This document shows positions 1 through 7,604 of a stretch of DNA of 17,254 nucleotides, in pieces (position 1 is the stretch's first letter; each line of letters opens with the position of its first letter). This DNA comes from JALXCH01 sp964495805. GTDB lineage: Bacteria > Calditrichota > Calditrichia > RBG-13-44-9. The position numbers and the translations under genes were made by a program. The notes beneath the pieces were generated by a model that saw only the letters and a list, made by a program, of their open reading frames with translations, searched no databases and had not been told where the DNA came from. The stretch covers positions 1 through 17,254 of the forward strand of contig CAZBWV010000026.1 of NCBI GenBank assembly GCA_964495805.1. Reading direction: 5' to 3'.

Positions 1-253
1 TGGTAACTAATTAATTAGTGTCTATAGACCGGCACATTTAATTTAAAAAATATTTTACCTTTTGCAATAGAAAATCAAAATTTTTGTTTTGAAATGAGAT
101 GAAAAAGAATAGCATGGGAAATTTTGTTTGATGACATGAAGAATGTAAGCAGCGTAAAAGGCATTAAATTTTTCTTGACAATATCACCTGACTTCAATAA
201 TTTACTACAGAAACTATGCCAAACGGATGTAAACGAAACAGGGTACGGATTTT
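1..253. other. AT-rich non-coding leader upstream of rpoN
   Basis: This stretch is visibly richer in A+T than the rest of the window and holds no convincing gene. It contains a 14-base perfect palindrome (ACTAATTAATTAGT, 6-19), an AT-only-looped stem (TCAAAA at 75-80 against TTTTGA at 87-92) and a promoter-like pair at 175-203. A TTG-started frame from 124 to 363 runs into rpoN in another frame and resembles nothing, so I leave it out. Nothing shows what gene lies upstream. Confidence 0.5.
175..203 (+). promoter_or_regulatory. Candidate sigma-70-type promoter for rpoN
   Basis: A perfect TTGACA (175-180) is followed after 17 bases by TAATTT (198-203), a weak -10 match. A start near 210 would give rpoN a leader of about 44 bases. 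The -35 is convincing and the -10 is not. If the organism uses a Bacteroidota-like primary sigma factor, the E. coli consensus may not apply. Confidence 0.35.
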
Positions 254-1720
254 ATGGTAAAACTGACACAACAATTGACTCTGGAACAGCGACTGACTCC
301 ACAGCAGATTCTGCTTTCCACTCTACTTCAACTTCCCATTCTCAGTCTGGAACAGAAAATTAAAACGGAAATGGAACTGAATCCGGTACTGGAAGAAGCT
401 CCCGAACTGGAAGAGGTAGAAGAAGAAGAACTGGTTGTGGAAAATCCTGAAGAAGTTGAAAAAATTCAGGAAGAATTTGAGCAATTAGAAGAAAATAATA
501 AAACAGAAGAAGAAGAAAAATACGAAGAGTTAGAAGATGAAGTCAACTGGGAAGAACTGGTTAATGACGAAGATCAGTATGAGTTTAAACTTCCCCGGGA
601 AAAACAGGAAGACGATTACGAACGACCTGAAGTGTACCACTCCACGATGGCCGAGCATCTGATCGATCAACTCCGGATGCTCAACCTCTCCGAAGATGAT
701 TTCCGCATTGGCGAGTATATCATCTATAATCTCCGGGACGATGGTTATCTGGACCCGGAAGTCACCGTGGAAAGTATAGCCCAGATATTTAACCGCAAAC
801 CGGAAGAAGTGGAACGCATTCTCAAGCAAATTCAAACCTTCGATCCGGTGGGAGTGGCAGCACGGAACCTCAAGGAATGCCTGGAAGTCCAGTTAAAGCA
901 TCTGAACCTGAACGGCCGAAAAGATCTGGCCTTGCGCATCATTCAGGAAGCTTACGAAGATTTTGTGAATAAACGATACGAAAAGGTAGCGGATACTCTG
1001 GGAGTCTCTCTGGACGAAATCAAAGAAGCCATGGAAGTTATTAATAAGCTGAATCCCAAACCGGGTGAAGGGTTCTGGGATACCCGGCAGAATTACATCA
1101 TTCCCGATTTTATTGTGGAAAAAGTGGACGACGAACTGGTCATCTCTTTGAACGAATGGAACATGCCCGGTTTGCAAATTAGCCCGCACTATCGCAAGCT
1201 CATCAGTCAGGCACGAAAGCTGGATAAGGACGTGCGCCAGTTCCTGCGCAAGAAAGTGGAAAGTGCCAAGTGGTTTATCAATGCGCTCCATCAGCGACGC
1301 GCCACCATGCTGAAAGTGATGCATGCTATTGTGGAACTTCAGCGGGATTTTTTTGAAAAGGGCCCGGAACACATTAAACCGATGATTATGAAGGATGTGG
1401 CCAATCGCATCGGAATGGATATTTCCACGGTCAGTCGGGTGGTAAATGGGAAGTATGTGCAAACCGATTATGGGGTTTACGAGCTGAAATACTTTTTCAA
1501 CGAAGGGATGGAAACCGCTGACGGTGAAGAAATTTCCACTCTGAAAATAAAAGAGCAACTGAAAGAAATTATTGAAAACGAAGATCCGCATAAACCGTTG
1601 AGTGACGATAAAATTGCGGAAATTCTGAAGAGCAAAGGTATTCCTATTGCCCGGCGGACGGTAGCCAAATACCGCGAACAGTTAGGCATTCCCATTGCCC
1701 GTTTACGCCGGAGAATCTGA
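254..1720 (+). CDS. rpoN: RNA polymerase sigma-54 factor RpoN
   Basis: This is the alternative sigma factor that directs RNA polymerase to -24/-12 promoters and needs an AAA+ enhancer-binding activator to open DNA. The 488 residues match the usual length. Residues 1-40 are the Gln/Leu-rich activator-interacting region I (LTLEQRLTPQQILLSTLLQL). Residues 42-122 are a long, very acidic region II. The core-binding domain follows, then the helix-turn-helix at about 379-415 (MKDVANRIGMDISTVSRVVNGK), and finally the RpoN box ARRTVAKYR at 466-474, which reads the -24 element. The ATG at 254 is the only start that keeps region I intact; the ribosome site is weak (ACGGA, 4 bases away). The neighbours often seen with rpoN (lptB upstream, hpf downstream) are not present downstream here. 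No activator gene and no clear -24/-12 promoter is visible in the window. Confidence 0.97.
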   Translation: MVKLTQQLTLEQRLTPQQILLSTLLQLPILSLEQKIKTEMELNPVLEEAPELEEVEEEELVVENPEEVEKIQEEFEQLEENNKTEEEEKYEELEDEVNWEELVNDEDQYEFKLPREKQEDDYERPEVYHSTMAEHLIDQLRMLNLSEDDFRIGEYIIYNLRDDGYLDPEVTVESIAQIFNRKPEEVERILKQIQTFDPVGVAARNLKECLEVQLKHLNLNGRKDLALRIIQEAYEDFVNKRYEKVADTLGVSLDEIKEAMEVINKLNPKPGEGFWDTRQNYIIPDFIVEKVDDELVISLNEWNMPGLQISPHYRKLISQARKLDKDVRQFLRKKVESAKWFINALHQRRATMLKVMHAIVELQRDFFEKGPEHIKPMIMKDVANRIGMDISTVSRVVNGKYVQTDYGVYELKYFFNEGMETADGEEISTLKIKEQLKEIIENEDPHKPLSDDKIAEILKSKGIPIARRTVAKYREQLGIPIARLRRRI

Positions 1721-1749
1721 TTAACCGGACTCTCCGGAAGTTCTATCAT
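1721..1749 (+). promoter_or_regulatory. Candidate promoter for the lipocalin-like gene
   Basis: TTAACC (1721-1726), 17 bases, then TATCAT (1744-1749) gives 4/6 and 5/6 matches to the sigma-70 consensus in the short gap after rpoN. It would start transcription about 25 bases before the next ATG. A 5-bp CCGGA/TCCGG stem (1725-1737) lies inside the spacer but has no T-run and is not a terminator. This is a pattern match only. Confidence 0.3.
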
Positions 1750-1781
1750 AATTTTTCCAACCCTTTAACTGATTCGGTACC

Positions 1782-3443
1782 ATGAAATACTGGTTGGTGG
1801 TTTTGTTGTTTGTGCCCTTATTATTGGCACAGGACTGGAAAAGCTATCCCTATTTACCTCCCGGGGGAACCATTGCTTTCCCCGTGGACGAAGGCAACCA
1901 CTCCCAATACGGAGGAAGTCTGGGGCAGGGTATGGAGTGGTGGTATCTGAATTTCCATCTTCAAAGTGTTACCACCGGTCGGCACTATTCCGCTATGGTA
2001 ACTTATTTCGATTTCTTTCTGTATCCGCGCATCATCAACGTAGCGGACGAGGACCAGCATCTGTTCCACTCCTTTACCAGCACCGGAATTTTGAATGCAT
2101 CGGTCGATTCCTTAAATCTAACTTATTTGAGCACCACCGGTGATGTGGATTTCTTCCGGAATCTGCGCGATTCCACCGGTATGCGCCCATTTCAGTACCA
2201 GCTTCAGGCCGGGGCAGGGGACTATCAGCTAAATTTAACGCTGGACCTTCAGAAACGTCCGTTACTCATCGGACAGAACGGACTGATCTATTTTTCCACC
2301 GGTAGTTCATATTATTACAGCCTAACTTATTTGGCTGTGCAAGGAAACATTGTGTTTGCCGGAATCACTGATACTGTTCAGGGAGTCGCCTGGATGGATC
2401 ATCAGTACGGACCATTTTTCGTCCAACCGGGTGCCGGGGATTCTTATGAGTGGTTCTCCGTACAACTTTCCAACGGAGTGGACATCTGCTTCTGGAATGC
2501 TTTTACTCCCCAAAATACGATTCCAACCGATGATCAACATCGACTGAGCACTCTGTATCTGGACGATTTTCATCAGGATACCACCTCACAGTTTCGGATA
2601 GAACGGCAAAAATTCTGGCAGTACGAACCGAATGCCTATTTTGCCAGCCAGTTTGTGTACGCGGATTCCATCCACGACCTTTATCTGACAATCACTCCGG
2701 TATTTCAGGAACAGGTGGTTCCATTCATCAATCTGAGTTATTTCTGGGAAGGAAGTTGCACCGTTTCAGGAACCTATCAGGGAAATCCGGTTACCGGGAT
2801 GGCATTTGCAGAACTGCTGCATATTTACCGCGAACCGCAGATTGAGCTCATCTCTCCCAACGGGGGAGAAGTGGTAACCGATAGCATCCGGATACACTGG
2901 ACGCTCCAGAATCCCGATGATGGCAATCCCTTACGTTACGACCTGTTCTACAGTCCCGACAGCGGGGCAAATTTTTATCCGCTGGTCTCTGGTCTGACGG
3001 ACACGACGTTCTGGTGGGATGTGAACGGATTCCCTGCCGGACAGGGCTATTTACTTTCCGTGGTGGGCTATTCGGTGGATTCCACCATTGTGGGAGCGGA
3101 CACTTCCGATGGTTTTTTCCGGGTGGAAGGCAGCTCTGCCCTGACGTCTCATTCGGTAGTTACGAAACGCTTCCTGTTGCACGGTTTTTATCCCAACCCA
3201 TTCAATAACCGGTTAACCATAGCAATTACGCTTCCCCGAAATTCCCGTTTCTCTTTCGCTGTGTACGATGTACTGGGACGATTGGTGTATCGCTCCAGCG
3301 TTGCTCAACTTTCCGCCGGGAAACATCGTCTATTCTGGGATGGTCGGGATATGTCCGGTCGGGAAGTCGGTTCGGGTGTGTATCTGGTAAAACTAACGGG
3401 AGGGGGTGCGCAGGTGGTACGAAAAGTAATGCTGGTGCGCTGA
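1782..3443 (+). CDS. Secreted CrtC/AttH lipocalin-like protein with T9SS sorting domain
   Basis: This is an exported 553-residue protein. A signal peptide (1-16, cleavage likely LLLA|QD) is followed by a CrtC/AttH-type lipocalin-like region with two hallmark motifs: EWWYLNFH starting at residue 52 and WMDHQYG at 204-210. Residues about 354-450 form an Ig/fibronectin-like module beginning SPNGGE. Residues about 465-553 are a C-terminal sorting domain (YPNPFN at 470-475, then a YDVLGRLV strand and a GVYLVKL strand near the end) of the Por/type IX class, which overlaps in sequence with FlgD-like Ig folds. It should therefore be carried across the outer membrane and released or anchored. The CrtC family includes carotenoid 1,2-hydratases and AttH-like proteins, but the substrate cannot be told here; no carotenoid gene is nearby. 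There is no good Shine-Dalgarno site before the ATG. The domain calls are firm and the activity is unknown. Confidence 0.85.
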   Translation: MKYWLVVLLFVPLLLAQDWKSYPYLPPGGTIAFPVDEGNHSQYGGSLGQGMEWWYLNFHLQSVTTGRHYSAMVTYFDFFLYPRIINVADEDQHLFHSFTSTGILNASVDSLNLTYLSTTGDVDFFRNLRDSTGMRPFQYQLQAGAGDYQLNLTLDLQKRPLLIGQNGLIYFSTGSSYYYSLTYLAVQGNIVFAGITDTVQGVAWMDHQYGPFFVQPGAGDSYEWFSVQLSNGVDICFWNAFTPQNTIPTDDQHRLSTLYLDDFHQDTTSQFRIERQKFWQYEPNAYFASQFVYADSIHDLYLTITPVFQEQVVPFINLSYFWEGSCTVSGTYQGNPVTGMAFAELLHIYREPQIELISPNGGEVVTDSIRIHWTLQNPDDGNPLRYDLFYSPDSGANFYPLVSGLTDTTFWWDVNGFPAGQGYLLSVVGYSVDSTIVGADTSDGFFRVEGSSALTSHSVVTKRFLLHGFYPNPFNNRLTIAITLPRNSRFSFAVYDVLGRLVYRSSVAQLSAGKHRLFWDGRDMSGREVGSGVYLVKLTGGGAQVVRKVMLVR

Positions 3444-3522
3444 GTTTCGGCACACATCCGTCCTCACCGGTTTTTCCCGAAACAGGCCAACAAATTCCCT
3501 CCGGGTCAAAATTCCGATTCAG

Positions 3523-3551
3523 TTGGCATCCTCCGGAAAATTGTGTAAATT
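3523..3551 (+). promoter_or_regulatory. Candidate promoter for hslVU
   Basis: TTGGCA (3523-3528), 17 bases, then TAAATT (3546-3551) matches the sigma-70 consensus at 5/6 and 4/6 with ideal spacing. It lies in the 145-base gap before hslV and would give a leader of about 30 bases. The -10 sits inside a 20-base stretch (3538-3557) that recurs with two changes at 11700-11719. A heat-shock sigma-32 type promoter is not evident. Confidence 0.45.
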
Positions 3552-3588
3552 AACCGGGTTCAAACATTTAACCGGAAGAGGATACCGT

Positions 3589-4137
3589 ATGTCGAAACTA
3601 TATCCTGAAATTCACGCCACTACGATCATTGGAATGGTGCACAACGGTCGGGCGGCGATTGCCGGAGACGGTCAGGTAACTTTTGGCAACACCATCATGA
3701 AGCACAGCAGCCGGAAAATCCGCCGCTTGTACAACGACCGAATATTGGCAGGATTTGCCGGAGCGGCAGCCGATGCATTCACTTTGTTCGAACGGTTCGA
3801 GGAGAAATTGCAGCAATATAACGGTAATCTTACCCGCGCAGCTGTGGAAATGGCCAAGGAGTGGCGAACCGATAAATTTTTACGTCGGCTGGAGGCTATG
3901 CTGGCGGTAGTGGATCACAGTACCGCGCTGATCATCTCCGGCACCGGCGATCTGGTGGAGCCGGACGACAAAATTGTTGCCATTGGGTCAGGTGGGCCGT
4001 ATGCGCTGGCGGCTGCCCGTGCCATGAAGCAGCACACCTCCCTGAACGCAGAAGAAATTGTGCGCGAAGCCATGAAAATTGCTGCCGACATCTGCATTTA
4101 CACCAATCAGCATATCAGTGTGGAAGTGCTGAAATAA
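3589..4137 (+). CDS. hslV: ATP-dependent protease subunit HslV (ClpQ)
   Basis: HslV is the proteolytic core of the HslUV (ClpYQ) protease, a double hexameric ring of threonine peptidases (family T1) in the cytoplasm. The ATG at 3589 (182 residues) is preferred because GGAAGAGGA lies about 6 bases upstream; the same frame is open further 5' to 3523 but those residues are not family-like. A 10-residue propeptide (MSKLYPEIHA) precedes the catalytic Thr11 of TTIIGMVHNG. In mature numbering the conserved Asp17 (AGDGQ) and Lys33 (SSRK) are in place, and GSGGPYA and the ICIYTN end are intact. The propeptide makes it closer to the B. subtilis ClpQ layout than to the E. coli form, which carries only the initiator Met before the Thr. 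The unfoldase gene hslU follows after 20 bases, so the pair is one operon. Confidence 0.97.
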   Translation: MSKLYPEIHATTIIGMVHNGRAAIAGDGQVTFGNTIMKHSSRKIRRLYNDRILAGFAGAAADAFTLFERFEEKLQQYNGNLTRAAVEMAKEWRTDKFLRRLEAMLAVVDHSTALIISGTGDLVEPDDKIVAIGSGGPYALAAARAMKQHTSLNAEEIVREAMKIAADICIYTNQHISVEVLK

Positions 4138-4157
4138 ACCGAAAACGAGGGAATACG

Positions 4158-5549
4158 ATGAGTGAAAAGCATAAAGAATTAACTCCACGGGAAATTGTTG
4201 CCGAGCTGGATAAATACATCATCGGACAGGATGCAGCCAAACGGATGGTTGCCATTGCTCTGCGTAACCGCTGGCGTCGCCAGCAGGTGGAATCCAGTAT
4301 TCGTGAAGAGATTATGCCCAACAACATCATTTTAATTGGTCCTACCGGTGTGGGGAAAACGGAAATCAGCCGCCGGTTGGCGCGGTTGGCTCAGGCACCA
4401 TTCGTTAAGGTGGAAGCATCCAAATTTACCGAAGTAGGGTACGTGGGCCGCGATGTGGAAAGCATGATTCGCGATCTGGTGGATATCGGGGTCAATATGG
4501 TGCGGGAAGAGATGACCCGAAAGGTGCAGGCAAAAGCACGCGAACGCGCCATCGAACGGCTGCTGGATATTCTGATTCCCCGTCCCAAAGTGCCGCCTCC
4601 TCCGCCCGGTTTTTCCGAACCATCCATTTCCGCCCCGGTGGCTACCGAAAGTGAAGAAGACCGCCATCAAAAAGTGCGGGAAAAATTCCGCCAGATGTTA
4701 CTGAACGGCGAACTGGACAACCGGGAAGTGGAACTGGACGTCCCTTCCGAATCCATGCCCATGATGCAGATCTTCTCTCCCATCGGCATCGAAGAGATGG
4801 GACTGAATATCCGTGAGCTATTTGGGAATCTGATGCCCAAAAAAATGAAGAAGCGCAAAGTTACCGTCAAGGAAGCGCTGATTATTCTTACCCAGGAAGA
4901 AGCTCAGAAGCTCATTGATATGGATGCCGTGGTGAAAGAGGCAATTCACCGGGTGGAAAATTCCGGTATTGTCTTTTTAGATGAAATCGATAAGATTGCC
5001 GGGAACACCGGAGGCGGGCACGGACCAGACGTCAGTCGCGAAGGCGTGCAGCGGGACCTGTTACCGGTAGTGGAAGGGACCACTGTGGTGACGAAATACG
5101 GTATGGTGAAAACCGATCACATTTTGTTCATTGCTTCCGGTGCGTTCCATGTGTCCAAACCATCCGACCTGATACCCGAACTTCAGGGTAGATTTCCCAT
5201 CCGGGTGGAACTGAATAGCCTGACCACTGACGATTTTATCCGGATTCTAACCGAACCGGAAAACGCGTTAATCAAGCAATATCAGGAGTTACTGAAAACG
5301 GAGGGGATTATTCTGAAGTTTACTGACGACGCTCTGAGGGAAATTGCAGAAACTGCCAGTTTTGTCAACAGCAAGGCGGAAAACATCGGTGCACGAAGAT
5401 TACACACCATCCTGAGCACCCTGCTGGAAGACCTGCTGTTCGAAGCGCCGGACCTGGAAGAAAAAGAAGTGGTGATTGATGGGGAATTCGTACGGAATAA
5501 ATTGAAAAATATCGTGGAAGACGAAGACCTCCGTCGGTACATCCTGTAA
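4158..5549 (+). CDS. hslU: ATP-dependent unfoldase HslU (ClpY)
   Basis: This is an AAA+ hexameric unfoldase that recognises, unfolds and threads substrates into HslV. It has 463 residues, slightly longer than the about 443 of E. coli. The Walker A is GPTGVGKT at 61-68 (Lys67), the central-pore loop GYVG at 94-97, and the Walker B ends in DEID at 275-278. The intermediate I-domain lies between about 110 and 245 and carries a proline-rich stretch (PRPKVPPPPPG) and charged segments, which accounts for the extra length. The C-terminal tail ends DLRRYIL, the segment that inserts into HslV to switch on the peptidase. The ribosome site GAGGG (4147-4151) is 6 bases before the ATG. It lies immediately downstream of hslV and is presumably cotranscribed. 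Confidence 0.97.
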   Translation: MSEKHKELTPREIVAELDKYIIGQDAAKRMVAIALRNRWRRQQVESSIREEIMPNNIILIGPTGVGKTEISRRLARLAQAPFVKVEASKFTEVGYVGRDVESMIRDLVDIGVNMVREEMTRKVQAKARERAIERLLDILIPRPKVPPPPPGFSEPSISAPVATESEEDRHQKVREKFRQMLLNGELDNREVELDVPSESMPMMQIFSPIGIEEMGLNIRELFGNLMPKKMKKRKVTVKEALIILTQEEAQKLIDMDAVVKEAIHRVENSGIVFLDEIDKIAGNTGGGHGPDVSREGVQRDLLPVVEGTTVVTKYGMVKTDHILFIASGAFHVSKPSDLIPELQGRFPIRVELNSLTTDDFIRILTEPENALIKQYQELLKTEGIILKFTDDALREIAETASFVNSKAENIGARRLHTILSTLLEDLLFEAPDLEEKEVVIDGEFVRNKLKNIVEDEDLRRYIL

Positions 5550-5656
5550 ATTGTGCCAGACATTTTTTGCCATGGGTAGGGCAATTTCCGTCGAAAACAT
5601 GGTTTAACAAGCGGTTTAGCTGGCTTTCGATCCGAAACTAAAAAAAGGAGAGTGCG

Positions 5657-6589
5657 GTGAAAAAGGATTTTATTTCCATTGCTGACTTAACCCGAGACGA
5701 AATTTTCGAAATTTTCGAATTGACCAGGAAGTTGAAAGAAATGGTCAAAAAACGCCAGGAGCACCATCTGTTAAAAGGCTACACCCTGGCCATGATTTTT
5801 GCCAAACCCTCCGCCCGAACCCGGATTTCCTTCGAAACCGGCATCTATCAGTTGGGGGGCTATGCGCTATATCTGGCTCCTACAGATATTGGAATTGGCA
5901 AACGGGAGGCGGTGAAGGACATCGCCCGGGTCATCTCCCGTTACAACGATCTGATTATGGCGCGCCTGTTTGCTCACTCCGATATGGAAGAGCTGGCGCA
6001 GTATGCCGATGTACCGGTTATTAACGGACTGACCGACTACAACCATCCCTGCCAGATTATGGCCGATGCTTTTACCATTCTGGAGCATCGGGGAACACTG
6101 CAGGATTTGAAAATTGTGTATATCGGGGACGGAAACAACATTGCCCATTCCTGGATTAACTTTGCTTCCCGGGTTCCCATTCATCTGACCATTTGTACGC
6201 CACGGGATTACCAGCCCGATGCAGCCACGCTGGAAAATGCCCGAAAAGCTGGCATCAGCACCATCGAGATTCTATCGGACCCGGTGGAAGCGGTAAAAGA
6301 TGCGGACATTGTGTACACCGATGTATGGGCAAGCATGGGACAGGAAGCAGAGGCGGAGAAACGCAAGAAGATTTTCCAGCCTTATCAGGTAAACACCGAA
6401 TTACTCAAACATGCCAGACCGGATGTAAAGGTGATGCACTGTCTGCCGGCACATCGGGGAGACGAGATTACCGACGAAGTACTGGATGGTCCCCATTCCA
6501 TTGTGTTTGATGAGGCGGAAAACCGGATGCATGTGCAGAAGGCTATTATGGTAAAACTGGTGGAAAATCTCCAGAAGTCCCGTGGCTAA
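5657..6589 (+). CDS. argF: Ornithine carbamoyltransferase
   Basis: This enzyme transfers the carbamoyl group of carbamoyl phosphate to ornithine, making citrulline for arginine synthesis (or the reverse in catabolism). Its 310 residues are normal for the family. The carbamoyl-phosphate loop reads SARTR at 52-56, where most family members have STRTR; the essential Ser, Arg, Thr and Arg remain. HPCQ is at 130-133, the DGNNIAHSW segment follows, the ornithine-loop SMG is at 226-228, and HCLPAHRG at 261-268 is the signature that separates it from aspartate carbamoyltransferase. It does not resemble the divergent N-succinylornithine enzymes of Bacteroides. Translation starts at GTG with GGAG 6 bases upstream. 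No other arg gene is nearby; it instead leads a run with an acyltransferase-like gene and a flippase. Anabolic versus catabolic use cannot be decided from the sequence. Confidence 0.95.
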   Translation: MKKDFISIADLTRDEIFEIFELTRKLKEMVKKRQEHHLLKGYTLAMIFAKPSARTRISFETGIYQLGGYALYLAPTDIGIGKREAVKDIARVISRYNDLIMARLFAHSDMEELAQYADVPVINGLTDYNHPCQIMADAFTILEHRGTLQDLKIVYIGDGNNIAHSWINFASRVPIHLTICTPRDYQPDAATLENARKAGISTIEILSDPVEAVKDADIVYTDVWASMGQEAEAEKRKKIFQPYQVNTELLKHARPDVKVMHCLPAHRGDEITDEVLDGPHSIVFDEAENRMHVQKAIMVKLVENLQKSRG

Positions 6590-7595
6590 TCAAGAACTCA
6601 CAATTCGCATCCTGTCCGAAACGGAGTATTCGTTATGGGACGAGCTGGTGCGGGAAAGTTCTCTGGGAACGGTTTTCCAGACCAGCTGTTACCTGAAGTG
6701 TGTTCAGGAAAGTTTTGCACGGCCGGCGGAAATTGTGGGCGTTTTCCGCCGGCAGCATCTTTGGGGAGGCACCATCCTGCTCCCACGCCAAAAATTCGGA
6801 ATTCAGTATGCCTCCACACCTTTTTATTTACCCTACAACGGCATTGTGTTAAATGACTTTTCTGCCAAGCAATTTTATTTCCACCGCATCGAATGGCAAA
6901 ATCGGGTGCTTCTGCTTTTATTACAGTTTTTAGAGAAGAAGTACGCTTTCGTCGATTTGCACCTCCATGCCCGATTTCCCGATGTGAGACCACTGGCCTG
7001 GAAGGGATGGGATTTTATGCCGGAAATCACCGCTGTGAGTTACCTGCAGGAAGATTTGCAGTCGCTTATGGAACGAGATCAGCGTCGCCGGTTACGACGG
7101 CTGGAAGAAAAACATCCCATTTTTGCGGATAATTGTCCTTCGGAGACCCTGGTTCAGCTCTGGCAGGCCAGCTACCTGCGACATCACAAAAAACCGCCAT
7201 TACCACCCGATGCATTGCGCAATTTCGCTCAACTGTTAGTAAAGCGGAATGTCGCCCGCATCTGGGGATTGAAGATTGGAAATGAATGGACAACCGCTGT
7301 ATTGGTGGTGGAGGATGCGGATACCGTGTACGCTATGTTTTCCGGACGTTCCGCACGAGTGGGACTTTCGAGTGAGGAACTGTATTTGTTTTATCGTGTA
7401 ATGGAAGCCTATCGCAAAGCCGGAAAGCGAAAAATGGATTTTTTAGGTGCCATGGAGCCCTCCATTGCCAAAGTCAAGCTGGAAATGGGTTCCCGTTTGC
7501 AGCGCAGCGATCGTATCCGATATTATCGAAATCCTTTTCTGAAAATAGTTGCGGGGTGGATGGAACATCGCCGCCGAAGCAAACGAGCTCTCTAA
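6582..7595 (+). CDS. FemAB/GNAT-like acyltransferase (Acetyltransf_6 type)
   Basis: This 337-residue cytoplasmic protein has the layout of the FemAB-like/BioF2-like branch of the GNAT superfamily (Acetyltransf_6). An N-terminal half contains FQTSCYLKCVQESF, a pattern common at the start of such proteins. A second half contains WTTAVLVVEDADTVYAMFSG followed by MDFLGAMEPSIAKVKLEMG; the family ends with a similar 'FLGA..PS..KFK..FG' segment. Members attach amino acids or acyl groups to peptidoglycan, exopolysaccharide or related acceptors; the substrate is unknown. It starts at GTG inside the last codons of argF (8-base overlap), which points to translational coupling. The flippase gene follows 9 bases later, so a role in modifying a surface polysaccharide or lipid-linked precursor is a reasonable inference. 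Confidence 0.75.
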   Translation: MANQELTIRILSETEYSLWDELVRESSLGTVFQTSCYLKCVQESFARPAEIVGVFRRQHLWGGTILLPRQKFGIQYASTPFYLPYNGIVLNDFSAKQFYFHRIEWQNRVLLLLLQFLEKKYAFVDLHLHARFPDVRPLAWKGWDFMPEITAVSYLQEDLQSLMERDQRRRLRRLEEKHPIFADNCPSETLVQLWQASYLRHHKKPPLPPDALRNFAQLLVKRNVARIWGLKIGNEWTTAVLVVEDADTVYAMFSGRSARVGLSSEELYLFYRVMEAYRKAGKRKMDFLGAMEPSIAKVKLEMGSRLQRSDRIRYYRNPFLKIVAGWMEHRRRSKRAL

Positions 7596-7604
7596 TCAGG
7601 TAGT

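Noticed and set aside
124..363. 79-codon plus-strand frame before and inside the rpoN start
   Set aside because: TTG start, overlaps the conserved region I of rpoN in another frame, and the protein resembles a low-complexity Thr/Ser shadow.
893..1591. Long minus-strand open frame (232 codons) opposite rpoN
   Set aside because: Fully antisense to a well-conserved gene, His/Phe-rich composition typical of a reverse-complement shadow, no ribosome site or family likeness.
3444..3483. Terminator hairpin after the lipocalin-like gene (GTTTCGG/CCGAAAC)
   Set aside because: The 7-bp stem encloses a 26-base loop, and no T-run follows the second arm; the only T-run is inside the loop.
3523..3545. Sigma-54 -24/-12 promoter before hslV (TTGGCA)
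   Set aside because: The GC dinucleotide required at -12, ten bases after the GG, is absent; the site fits a sigma-70 -35 better.
3523..3588. N-terminal extension of HslV to the upstream start in the same frame
   Set aside because: The extra 22 residues are unlike the family and overlap the likely promoter; the ATG at 3589 has a strong ribosome site.
5548..5590. Terminator after hslU (AAATTG/CAATTT or TTGCC/GGCAA stems)
   Set aside because: Stems of 5-6 bp, and the T-run lies before rather than after the closing arm.
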